A DNA stretch of 64,000 bases, taken from the NCBI RefSeq assembly GCF_000407485.1, contig NZ_ASWD01000001.1, positions 1,054,001-1,118,000 on the forward strand. Direction: 5' to 3'. The position numbers and the translations under genes are program-made. The stretch is from Enterococcus pallens ATCC BAA-351. Lineage in GTDB: Bacteria; Bacillota; Bacilli; Lactobacillales; Enterococcaceae. Within the stretch, counting starts at the first letter, position 1. Every line of letters starts with the position of its first letter. Below the pieces are notes generated by a model. The model was not told the origin of the DNA, did no database searches, and worked only from the letters and a program-made list of their open reading frames with translations. Of the stretch, positions 41,355 through 49,746 are shown one piece after another.

Positions 41355-41636
41355 ATGGCAGATTTCTTTCAGCTTATTATCCAAATTATTAAGAATCTGG
41401 GGATCAGAAGGTTCATTTTTATCTTATTCATTTCAGCAACGATTATTCAATTCCTAAGACAAAGGCTTGAGCATCGGAAGCACGAAGATGAAACGACAAA
41501 TATCGATGACATTTATGAAATGGATGAGAATGGTCTTTATCCATGGGAAGTAGATACGGACGACTCGCCTGAACGGATTCCTAAAGATGCCACAAGATAT
41601 GTGAATAGGAAAAGTCCAAAACGTGGCGGATGGTAA
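41355..41636 (+). CDS. Small single-pass membrane protein
   Basis: 93 aa from ATG 41355, with GAGAGGG upstream; an in-frame ATG at 41313 has no good site. A short amphipathic N-terminus is followed by one transmembrane segment (RRFIFILFISATIIQFL). A charged cytoplasmic or external tail contains an acidic stretch and a basic, Pro-containing C-terminus. Function is unknown. It is found only in cassette B, between the toroid protein and the regulators, and may anchor biosynthetic proteins at the membrane. Confidence 0.6.
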   Translation: MADFFQLIIQIIKNLGIRRFIFILFISATIIQFLRQRLEHRKHEDETTNIDDIYEMDENGLYPWEVDTDDSPERIPKDATRYVNRKSPKRGGW

Positions 41637-41760
41637 GAAATACCTCAAATTTTACAAAAACTAATTGAAATAGATCATTTTATTTTTGGATAGAGCTGCA
41701 TTATTCAAGGCAGCTGATGAATAAAAAATGAATCTTCTTGAATGAGAGGAAGTATACATT

Positions 41761-42468
41761 ATGCAGCCAATCTTGATATTAACCAAGAACTTGCTGGTGG
41801 AAAAGCAAATACAAGAACAATTGCAGCAATTGAATTACGAAGTGTGGTGTTCCTTTCAACTGTTGAAGCAAGTAAAAAAAGACCCGCAGGTGATTGACCA
41901 ATTTCAAGTGATTATTTTCAGCGAAACGGTGACCAACAAGGAGATTACGGATATTTTATCTCAACTTACATCAAAAAAAGCCATCCTTTTTCGCAAATTC
42001 AGTGTGGCTCCCACCTTGGAGGAACAGGAACAATTACGAGAAATAGGTGTAACAGAATGGCTGACAGAGGATATCTCTATTGATGTGTTGCGAGAATGTT
42101 TAGCTGAAAAGTTGGACCAGCTGCAACAGGAAGAAGAACTAAATGTGCACTCATTACGTGAGACTACACTGTTGACGAATCAGATTTTCGAGAATTTCTT
42201 AAATACGTTAACCAAAAAAGAGAAGCAGGTGTTTCTTTATTTGCAGGAAGCACATGCAGACATTGTTTCCCGCGAAGCACTGTGCGAATACCTTTGGCAT
42301 GAACCCTTAAGTCATTCCCGGATGTCGCAGTTGTCAGTCTTGGTGAAAAATATCAAACAGAAGTTGAAGGATGTGGGATTTAGCGATGATTTGTTGCGGA
42401 CGATTTGGGGAAAGGGCTATTGTTTGATGCCGGAATTCTTTACCCTAATTTGGACGCAGGAGGAGTAG
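41761..42468 (+). CDS. OmpR/PhoB-type winged-helix regulator with degenerate receiver (B, first)
   Basis: 235 aa, orthologous in position to 6265. Pseudo-receiver MQPILILTKNLLVEK ... VIIFSETVTN lacks the phospho-Asp. The winged helix is LTKKEKQVFLYLQ ... RTIWGKGYCLM, and the recognition-helix region EPLSHSRMSQLSVLVK is identical to copy A. The two regulators could therefore bind the same operators and cross-regulate both cassettes (inference). Confidence 0.82.
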   Translation: MQPILILTKNLLVEKQIQEQLQQLNYEVWCSFQLLKQVKKDPQVIDQFQVIIFSETVTNKEITDILSQLTSKKAILFRKFSVAPTLEEQEQLREIGVTEWLTEDISIDVLRECLAEKLDQLQQEEELNVHSLRETTLLTNQIFENFLNTLTKKEKQVFLYLQEAHADIVSREALCEYLWHEPLSHSRMSQLSVLVKNIKQKLKDVGFSDDLLRTIWGKGYCLMPEFFTLIWTQEE

Positions 42469-42511
42469 AGAAAGCACCAAAATTTTAATAGAAACAGAGG
42501 AGTGTGAATAC

Positions 42512-43279
42512 GTGAATAAGATCCTGATACTCACAAAAAACATATTGGCTGAACAACAGCTGCAAAAACAGCTTCAGCTATTGAACTATGAAGTGTTCTG
42601 TTCTACCGATATTTTTAAGAATAGTCAAATGATTTCTATTCTACAATACTTTCCAGTAGTGATGCTGAGTGAAACAATTAGTAATTTGGAGGTGGCTAAG
42701 TTTCTTTCTTTGATAGACAAGGGAAGCAACTTAGTGATTCGCTTGACTGCTGAGGATTCAACAGAAGAAAACAAAACAGAATGGCAAGAGAAGGGAATGA
42801 CTGGTTGGTTATCCAAGCACCTTTCTTCAGACGCTATACGAGAAAATTTGATGTTGCTGCAAAGTGCTTATTATGAAAAACGATTGGAACAAGAACCCAA
42901 GGAATGTCCACCGATTCAAAAAATGGAAAATCGCTCCTTGCAAACCACGACTGGGCGCATCTTTTTTTCTAAAAAAGAGGAGCGATTGTTTAAATTGCTG
43001 CTGGAGGCACAGGGAAGCATGCTGTCACGTAAAGAAATTTGCGACATTCTATGGTCGGAAGGCGAAACGGATTCCAACCGCAGTCAGCTTTCTTGTATTG
43101 CTACAAAGATTAAAACCAAATTTAAAAGCATTGGCTATCAGGGTGAGACGATCATTACAAAATGGGGACAAGGCTACGCATTGGCACCTACTTTCTATTC
43201 TTATCTGACCACTGGACAGATCGAAGAGGAATTTCCGGACTATCTGCGAGAAAACGCGTTAGTGTCTTCACAGATTTAA
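42512..43279 (+). CDS. OmpR/PhoB-type winged-helix regulator with degenerate receiver (B, second)
   Basis: 255 aa from GTG 42512 with AGAGGAGTG upstream. Pseudo-receiver MNKILILTKNILAEQ ... VVMLSETISN; winged helix FSKKEERLFKLLLEA ... ITKWGQGYAL. The recognition segment (EGETDSNRSQLSCI) is the same as in the A paralogue at 6996. The tandem order relative to the HAD gene is conserved. Confidence 0.82.
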   Translation: MNKILILTKNILAEQQLQKQLQLLNYEVFCSTDIFKNSQMISILQYFPVVMLSETISNLEVAKFLSLIDKGSNLVIRLTAEDSTEENKTEWQEKGMTGWLSKHLSSDAIRENLMLLQSAYYEKRLEQEPKECPPIQKMENRSLQTTTGRIFFSKKEERLFKLLLEAQGSMLSRKEICDILWSEGETDSNRSQLSCIATKIKTKFKSIGYQGETIITKWGQGYALAPTFYSYLTTGQIEEEFPDYLRENALVSSQI

Positions 43280-43312
43280 CGAAAAAGAAACTATGTAGAA
43301 TCGAGGCAGCTG

Positions 43313-43696
43313 ATGAAAGCCATTGTAATGGATATCGATAATACCTTTTGCGAGAAAAAGGGAAACAAGGAATATGCTGATCTGGAACCAATCCAAGAAG
43401 TAGTAGATCAGATGAAAGCTTATAAAGCAAAAGGCTACAAGATCATTTTATATACAGCCCGGCAAATGCGAACGTATCAAGGAAATGTGGGCTTGATTAC
43501 TGCCAACATGGTGCCGGTGTTGACCGAATGGTTGGAGAAGTGGGCAATTCCTTATGACGAATTACATGTAGGGAAACCGTGGTGTGGTCAAGGCTTCTAT
43601 GTTGATGATCGAGCCATTCGTCCCAGTGAATTCTTGGAATGGACGGAAGAAGAAATTTTACAACGAATCGAGGATGACCGATGGAAGCAGTCATGA
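43313..43696 (+). CDS. HAD-superfamily phosphatase, B
   Basis: 127 aa, almost identical to the A copy (7804), differing at about five residues. It carries the same DxDxT (MDIDNTF) and FYVDDRAI motifs. The start follows GAGGCAG. It overlaps the next gene by 16 bp, as in A. The near-identity contrasts with the 50-65 percent identity of the other paralogue pairs, pointing to gene conversion. Confidence 0.86.
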   Translation: MKAIVMDIDNTFCEKKGNKEYADLEPIQEVVDQMKAYKAKGYKIILYTARQMRTYQGNVGLITANMVPVLTEWLEKWAIPYDELHVGKPWCGQGFYVDDRAIRPSEFLEWTEEEILQRIEDDRWKQS

Positions 43697-45345
43697 TTTT
43701 AAATACGAAAAAGATTTCAGCCGATATGCAAAAACGGTTTGGTGCGATTTATCCTCTCATGTTGCCTTTCGAGGAGGGCACGATTGAAGAGAGTTTGTTA
43801 GAGAAATATCGTGAAAAAGACTATGTATTTATTCTGTCGGATGAAAGTCAGGCAGACGTTGGAGAACCCTTTAAGCAACGTTCGGAATCGGTGTATGAGC
43901 TGTACCTGACTAGTAAAGAAAGCCGGACGTTGTTACAGGTGGTTCGGAATGGATTGAAACGGATTCTGTCGTTAGTGAATGAGGATTTTCATTTAACAAT
44001 TAATTTTGGAGATACGTACGTACAAGAGACTGTTGTTTCCGCTGAAGACTACCTTGTGATTGGTGAACGAGACAATGCGGTGCCTTGGACCAGTGTGGTT
44101 CGAGAAGAGAATCGCTTGCGGTTTAGCAATAAAAATGAACAGTCGCAAAACAAACCCAGCAGCCAGCTAGTAGCTGGAGTGTTTGGCTTCCAAAGTGGCA
44201 GGGAGTTTCTGCTTTCTTGTATGTCGGTCTTGCTGGAAGAGTATGAACAGGGAAAAAATGGTCGGGACGATAGCCGGTCTTTTTATGAAGCTATCAAAGA
44301 TTATGATGAAAACTATCATTCGGTGGAATTGATTTCGACTGATGCTTGGTTGGACTTGGGTCATGAAAAGGAATACTTGGAAACCAAGAAGCTGGTACAA
44401 GCTAGGTTCTTTAATTCGATTACGATTGATGATCAACGGGGGATTTTGACTAAGAAAAGTGACGATACCAAAAAGCTGATTCATGAAATCGAATGGTATA
44501 TCAAAATGCCGGAAGAGCTGCAGTTTTTCACGCCAAGGATTTATAACTACTCATTAGATAAAGAGCAGCCTTGTGTGGAGATGGAATATTATCCGTATGA
44601 GACTCTGCATAACTTGTATATCTACGGCAACTTGGAAATCAACGATTGGGAAAAAATCATGGACAAGCTGATGTTTGTGCGACAAGAGATGAAGCAGCAC
44701 TCCGCGAATAAACAACTGGACCCACAGGATTTGAAAGATATTTACTACCAGAAAACTGTGGATCGGGTAGAGCGATTGATGGAAGATCCGGCGTTTGAAG
44801 TGTTTTATGAGAATGCACCAAGCATCAACGGAGTAACTTATCAGCCAGTGAAGGAAATCATGGGACAGTTACTTAACTTATTAGAGGACAATCAGCTGAT
44901 TAGTGAAAAGCCAGCATCGATTATTCATGGGGATTTCTGTCTAAGCAATATTTTATTTGAAGTAAGTAATCAATTAGTGAAGTTGATTGATCCACGCGGG
45001 AAGTTTGGTTCCTTTGATATTTATGGGGATGAATTTTACGATATCGCGAAGATCATGCACAGCTTTGAAGGTGCTTATGATCATATTATTACGGATCAAT
45101 TTACATTGGAACAGGAAACCGCAACAGTCTATTCGTATACGATTCATAAGACAGAGCTGCAGAATGAGATTACAGAATTGGTGAACGAGAGTATTGCCAA
45201 ACGGTACCCGATTGAGCAGGTTCGATTAATCGAAGGGCTGTTGTTCTTGTCGATGATTCCGCTGCATGCGGATTATCCGGAACGGCAGAAGATTATGTTT
45301 GGGCAGGCGATGAAGTTGTTGACGCCTTATTTGGGAGGCAGCTAA
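43681..45345 (+). CDS. Nucleotidyltransferase-like / APH-type kinase fusion protein, B
   Basis: 554 aa, with the same architecture as 8172. The catalytic loop is IIHGDFCLSNILF and the metal site LIDPRGKFGSFDIYGDE. Residues from about 205 to the end are nearly identical to copy A, while residues 45-200 diverge strongly, giving a mosaic. The stop codon overlaps the ATG of the next gene (TAATG). In B it is followed directly by the nucleotidyltransferase, whereas in A an acetyltransferase and Mur ligase intervene. Confidence 0.76.
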   Translation: MEAVMILNTKKISADMQKRFGAIYPLMLPFEEGTIEESLLEKYREKDYVFILSDESQADVGEPFKQRSESVYELYLTSKESRTLLQVVRNGLKRILSLVNEDFHLTINFGDTYVQETVVSAEDYLVIGERDNAVPWTSVVREENRLRFSNKNEQSQNKPSSQLVAGVFGFQSGREFLLSCMSVLLEEYEQGKNGRDDSRSFYEAIKDYDENYHSVELISTDAWLDLGHEKEYLETKKLVQARFFNSITIDDQRGILTKKSDDTKKLIHEIEWYIKMPEELQFFTPRIYNYSLDKEQPCVEMEYYPYETLHNLYIYGNLEINDWEKIMDKLMFVRQEMKQHSANKQLDPQDLKDIYYQKTVDRVERLMEDPAFEVFYENAPSINGVTYQPVKEIMGQLLNLLEDNQLISEKPASIIHGDFCLSNILFEVSNQLVKLIDPRGKFGSFDIYGDEFYDIAKIMHSFEGAYDHIITDQFTLEQETATVYSYTIHKTELQNEITELVNESIAKRYPIEQVRLIEGLLFLSMIPLHADYPERQKIMFGQAMKLLTPYLGGS

Positions 45346-46091
45346 TGAAAGTCATTATTACCATGGCTGGTCGAGGCAGCCGTTTTACCAAACAAGGCTA
45401 TACACAGCCCAAACATGAAATCATGGCTGGGGATCGCAGCTTGTTCTCGTGGGCAATAGGCTCATTAAAACAGTTTTTTGACGAAACCTTTCTTTTTATC
45501 GTCAGAAAAGGCAGCTATTCTCCGACGTATTTAATAGAAGAAATTGTGCGATTAGGAATTAAAACCTACGACATTATCGAGTTAGACGAAGTGACCAATG
45601 GACAAGCCGACACGGTTATGCAGGCAGCGGAACTTATAAATAAGGATGAAGATATTCTAATTTACAACATCGATACTACAATTCAGCCTGAGTATCTTTC
45701 CAAAGAAGCCATTCGCCAAGCGGATGGCAGTGTCCCCTTGTTTAAAGCAGAAGGGACTCATTGGTCCTTTGCCAAACTTGATAGAACCCAGAAGCGGATT
45801 ACAGAGATGGCAGAAAAACGACCGATTTCTTCTTGGGGCTCGGTAGGCTTATATTATTTCCGCCAATGGCAGGATTTCTCTGAAGCCTTTGAAGTAATGT
45901 CCGATCAATTATTAGCCGAGTATGGCGAGATTTATATTGCCCCTTTGTATAACTATTTGATTGAACGAGGAAAAACGATTCATCCGGTATTTTTACTGGA
46001 GAATAGTTACGCGGCATTGGGAACGCCAGCGGAGTTAGAAACATTTATTCATCATCAACTAGAAAATTTTCAAACAGGAGAGAACGTATGA
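45345..46091 (+). CDS. Sugar-type nucleotidyltransferase, B
   Basis: 248 aa. The N-terminal loop is MAGRGSRFTKQGYTQPKHE, and YNIDTTIQP supplies the metal-binding Asp. TLGTP-type ends (ALGTPAEL) resemble the product-binding end of glucose-1-phosphate-type transferases. It is roughly 60 percent identical to copy A (12140). It is translationally coupled at both ends (TAATG before, ATGA after), so it is in a single operon with the kinase fusion and the CapA fusion. Confidence 0.85.
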   Translation: MKVIITMAGRGSRFTKQGYTQPKHEIMAGDRSLFSWAIGSLKQFFDETFLFIVRKGSYSPTYLIEEIVRLGIKTYDIIELDEVTNGQADTVMQAAELINKDEDILIYNIDTTIQPEYLSKEAIRQADGSVPLFKAEGTHWSFAKLDRTQKRITEMAEKRPISSWGSVGLYYFRQWQDFSEAFEVMSDQLLAEYGEIYIAPLYNYLIERGKTIHPVFLLENSYAALGTPAELETFIHHQLENFQTGENV

Positions 46092-47848
46092 ACTATTCAA
46101 TAGACACCTTAAACAATATTCAACTAGAAGGGCATGCCCAACCCTTTGGCGATGAAGGAGTAGGCAATTTACTGATTTTATTAGTGATTTTTCAGCAGCT
46201 TGAGAAGGGCAATTTGTTGGTGGATGATGCGGTGGTCGTATCAGAAGCGATTGCCGGGGAAAAAAAGAATCTTAACTGTCTGGGCTTTGAGCAAGGAGAA
46301 GAGTGGCTGTTATCAGATTTGATTCAACTTCAAGTACTGACGGGTGCACCAGATTGCGCCTTATTATTAGCCAAATTGTTCCGAGAACAAGTGAAGAAAA
46401 GTGCACAAAAAGCGATGGATGCATTTGTTCTTGAAAATAAGCTGACAGAGAATTGCTGCAAAAATGTCTCTGGCAGAAGAAAAAAGAGTGCACCTCAAAG
46501 CTACACCATCAATGATATTAAACGGATTGGTCAAGCATTTTCTACCCTTCCTTCTGAGTACCACCATTACTTCACGGTAACGGAAAAGTCCTTTAAAGGA
46601 GAATTGTTAAAAGGAGCCTCTACCTTTTTCCAAGAAAAAAGAGCTGATTTTGGCTTGTTCTGGAATAAGAAAAATGGCTTTTTGATTGATGGAAATCAAC
46701 TGTTGATAGTGCTAGATGCAGAAAATGAATTTGAACTAAATGAACAGTTTTATTGCTTATTAAATGACCAAGAAGAAACAAAGCATAAAGCAAATCAGGG
46801 GAAGGTATTTTCTAAGTCCAATGTCTCCGTCGCTATTGTTGGCGATACGTATATGGGTGAATGGTATGCAGCTCATCGAAAACGATTGGGACGCTGGGAT
46901 CCAATCATAGATGAAGGGTATGACTATTCTTTTCGAGAAGTTGAATCGATGATAAACAATGCCGATTTTACGATCGCAAACCTAGAAGCAGTCTTAGTAA
47001 ATGATCCTTCAGATTCTCCGTTAAAAAGAATAAAGAAATTTGTATTGGGAGGAGATAAAGAAGAGACAACAGCTGTATTGAAAAGACAGGGCATTGATTT
47101 AGTCACCTTAGCTACGAACCACATTGGCGATTTTGGGCAAGCGGGTGTTCAACAAACGGTTCAATCCTTGAAGGAAAAAAAGATCGCCTATATTGGCTCG
47201 GGTGAAACGGTTGAAGAAGCGAGTCAACCTTTCCGCTTGAAAACAAGGTCGCAGGAAGTCTTTATCTTTAATGCCTATTGGTACAAACGGTATCAATATC
47301 GCAGTACGAATACTTATGCTATTGGTGAAAATTTGGGTGCAGCGTGCATCTCTACTCACTTTTGCGAGAAAATCAAAGCCTTCAAAGCTGAGCATCCAAA
47401 TGCCAAAATCGTTGTTATTACCCATTGGGGAGTTGATTTCCGACCAATTCTTAACTATCAGAGAGCTAATGCGAAGCGTTTGGCTGATGCAGGAGCTGAT
47501 TTGATTCTCGGACATGGTCCCCATGCCCTTCAGGCTGTGGGAAAGATTGATGAAACAGATATCTTTTATAGCCTTGGGAATTTTGTGTTTAACAGTGATG
47601 GTGAATACAAGGCACATCCGAAAGCTCTGCCTTATGGAGGCATTGTAACCTTGAACTTCAAAGGGAAATCCTTATATGCCGCCATGAAATTCATTGAAAC
47701 CAATAATTTAAAAACTCAGTGGATTCCTAAAGAAGTCACCAGTGAGGCGTTCCAAGAAATCGTTCAGGCATTTGAGAAAGAGAAATTCCAAGAAAATGGC
47801 TGGGAAGTCAATGAATCAGAAAAAGAAATCACAAAGAAACTTTGGTAG
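46088..47848 (+). CDS. Degenerate D,D-peptidase-like domain fused to CapA-type metallophosphatase
   Basis: 586 aa. The N-terminal 240 residues follow a PBP/beta-lactamase-like pattern (DEGVGNLLILLVIFQQLEKG; DLIQLQVLTGAPDCALLLAKLF; a helical segment like that after SxN). The Ser of SxxK and the SxN box are lost, so it is probably a binding domain. Residues from about 245 form a PGA_cap/CapA calcineurin-like domain: VAIVGDTYMGEW, IANLEAVLV, LATNHIGDFG, VITHWGVDF, LILGHGPHALQ and IFYSLGNFVF. CapA proteins act in poly-gamma-glutamate capsule synthesis. No signal peptide or membrane segment is seen, which is unusual for CapA. Absent from A. Confidence 0.75.
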   Translation: MNYSIDTLNNIQLEGHAQPFGDEGVGNLLILLVIFQQLEKGNLLVDDAVVVSEAIAGEKKNLNCLGFEQGEEWLLSDLIQLQVLTGAPDCALLLAKLFREQVKKSAQKAMDAFVLENKLTENCCKNVSGRRKKSAPQSYTINDIKRIGQAFSTLPSEYHHYFTVTEKSFKGELLKGASTFFQEKRADFGLFWNKKNGFLIDGNQLLIVLDAENEFELNEQFYCLLNDQEETKHKANQGKVFSKSNVSVAIVGDTYMGEWYAAHRKRLGRWDPIIDEGYDYSFREVESMINNADFTIANLEAVLVNDPSDSPLKRIKKFVLGGDKEETTAVLKRQGIDLVTLATNHIGDFGQAGVQQTVQSLKEKKIAYIGSGETVEEASQPFRLKTRSQEVFIFNAYWYKRYQYRSTNTYAIGENLGAACISTHFCEKIKAFKAEHPNAKIVVITHWGVDFRPILNYQRANAKRLADAGADLILGHGPHALQAVGKIDETDIFYSLGNFVFNSDGEYKAHPKALPYGGIVTLNFKGKSLYAAMKFIETNNLKTQWIPKEVTSEAFQEIVQAFEKEKFQENGWEVNESEKEITKKLW

Positions 47849-47862
47849 GAAGGATTAAGCGG

Positions 47863-49674
47863 ATGGAAACTTGGGCAGTAGTATGTGGTGCAGTTCGCGA
47901 AGAATTAGATCTTCGTTTAGCGATGAATAAGCTATTGGAATTACGGGAATCAGGAATCCTTGCAGGGATTATTATTAGTACTTGGGAGCAGGAATTTGAT
48001 CGTTTTCCAGAATTACGAGCGCAATTAGAGCAAAATGAGGTAATAATCATTGAACAGCGACCATTAGAATCGCGAGTAACGATTGGTAGAACCAATTCGA
48101 TTAATTATATGCGGCAGGCGCTGCAGTTTCAAGCAGCGTTAGATATTCTTCCTGAGGATTGCTTTGTTCTTAAAGCGAGAACGGATCGGTCGTTGCATCA
48201 AATTCTTCAGATTGAGCCACATTTATTTGAAGAGCCGCAAAAGGTTGGCTTCTCAGCGGGAATGGTGCAGCGATCCATGCCTCATATTTTTGAGTACAAG
48301 GTAACGGTTTTTAACGCCAGAATCCAACGAATCTTCAACTTTAGTGATTTTGTCTTTTGGGGGTATATAGGTGATGTTCGAAAGTTTATCAATTTCAATA
48401 TTGCGGAAATGACCTTTAACCGTGATTTAGTTGCGAATACTCAATGGTTTCTTTATCCCTTTTCTGAGAATTTTCCGGTTATTCGAGATTATTTCAGAAT
48501 GATTAACTTTCGACCGTTGATTATGGGAATGAAGGAATATTTTGAAGGGGAAGACTACGAAGAAACCTTTCCAGCGTTCTTCTATCGGGTATATGGTAGT
48601 TATCTGTTGATTCTTTCCTATTATTTTGAACTAGTGGATATGCGAAGAGATTTAGAATCGACTACCTATAAGTTCAAAGATGGGTTAGAGAATACGACCT
48701 ACCATTTTTTGGAGTTGTTTAAAGGAGCAAAAGAAAAAGGTCTCGTACATTCCTCTTTAGGCTGTGTTTTACTGAACAATAAAGTGATCGAACAGGTGTT
48801 GAATCCGGTGGCTTGTACTGGAAATAGTTCGGATGAAATCTTTCATCAATTTGTACAACAAGAGACGCTGTTTCAAACGATTCAGGAAAATGAATATGAA
48901 GAATTAGCTGACTTTGAAAAGAAAAAGGGTTGGGGAATCCAACGTCATTGGTTAAGAAGAAACAATTGGCACGGTAAGCTAGAACAACAAATGCCGGACT
49001 ACGACGAGAATGTATTGACGTATGTGTTCAATGGCTTAACCAAAAAGGAAAGCCAGCAACTGTTGGAAGAATTGAAAATGGTCGATCGAACAGATTTCTA
49101 TTTGTATAGCTATTGGCTGAGTGTTGAAAAGCTCGGCTGGGAAGCGGTGGAACAAATGGTGATACCACTTGCCCGAACGCAAAATCAAGAAGCGGTTTTA
49201 ATGGTTTGTCGTGTACTGCGTGGGAACAAGATAAAGGATGCCAAAGTGATCGAGAGTCTTAGGCACCTGATTCGAGTAACCTATGGTGTAAGAAAACAGC
49301 GTGGCACGCTTAATATTAAAACCTGTCAGTTGATGATTGATTTACTCATGTATGAGCAACCACCAGAGGATAAACCTGGCTTTTACAGGAATACGGAGCT
49401 TTCTTTCATTTTGACTAACTATCTTGAAAAAGAGGAAGCTGAACGTATAAGAAAAGAAGCATTTACTAAAGCAGAGTTGGTGGCTTTTTTATATGAACTT
49501 TCCGATAGTTATCGAGAGAAAGGGCGCGGAACTCGAGCCTTAAGGTTATTGGAGTTAGCTACTGAATTGGACTTTGACAAAGAAGCGATGGAAAAAATGC
49601 TGCAGAGATATGTTAGTCGAAAGGCTGATAAAAACGCACTGCTAACCAGAAAGACACTAACATTGTTTTCGTAA
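47863..49674 (+). CDS. WavE-like putative glycosyltransferase-family protein, B
   Basis: 603 aa from ATG 47863, with AGGAAGG upstream; TTG 47842 overlaps the previous gene. The motifs WAVVCGAVREELDLRL, IISTWEQEFDRFP, NSINYMRQALQFQ and LKARTDRSL correspond to copy A (12878). The middle (RDYFRMINFRPLIMGMKEY) is also highly conserved. The C-terminal half is helical. Probably a sugar- or sugar-phosphate transferase acting on the cassette's activated precursor; the family call rests on motif pattern. Confidence 0.6.
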   Translation: METWAVVCGAVREELDLRLAMNKLLELRESGILAGIIISTWEQEFDRFPELRAQLEQNEVIIIEQRPLESRVTIGRTNSINYMRQALQFQAALDILPEDCFVLKARTDRSLHQILQIEPHLFEEPQKVGFSAGMVQRSMPHIFEYKVTVFNARIQRIFNFSDFVFWGYIGDVRKFINFNIAEMTFNRDLVANTQWFLYPFSENFPVIRDYFRMINFRPLIMGMKEYFEGEDYEETFPAFFYRVYGSYLLILSYYFELVDMRRDLESTTYKFKDGLENTTYHFLELFKGAKEKGLVHSSLGCVLLNNKVIEQVLNPVACTGNSSDEIFHQFVQQETLFQTIQENEYEELADFEKKKGWGIQRHWLRRNNWHGKLEQQMPDYDENVLTYVFNGLTKKESQQLLEELKMVDRTDFYLYSYWLSVEKLGWEAVEQMVIPLARTQNQEAVLMVCRVLRGNKIKDAKVIESLRHLIRVTYGVRKQRGTLNIKTCQLMIDLLMYEQPPEDKPGFYRNTELSFILTNYLEKEEAERIRKEAFTKAELVAFLYELSDSYREKGRGTRALRLLELATELDFDKEAMEKMLQRYVSRKADKNALLTRKTLTLFS

Positions 49675-49746
49675 ATCTGAACCACATAGGACTAAAACGA
49701 GAGGGGCGTACGATTCTTTCATTTTTGAAATAATCGGATAAAATGC

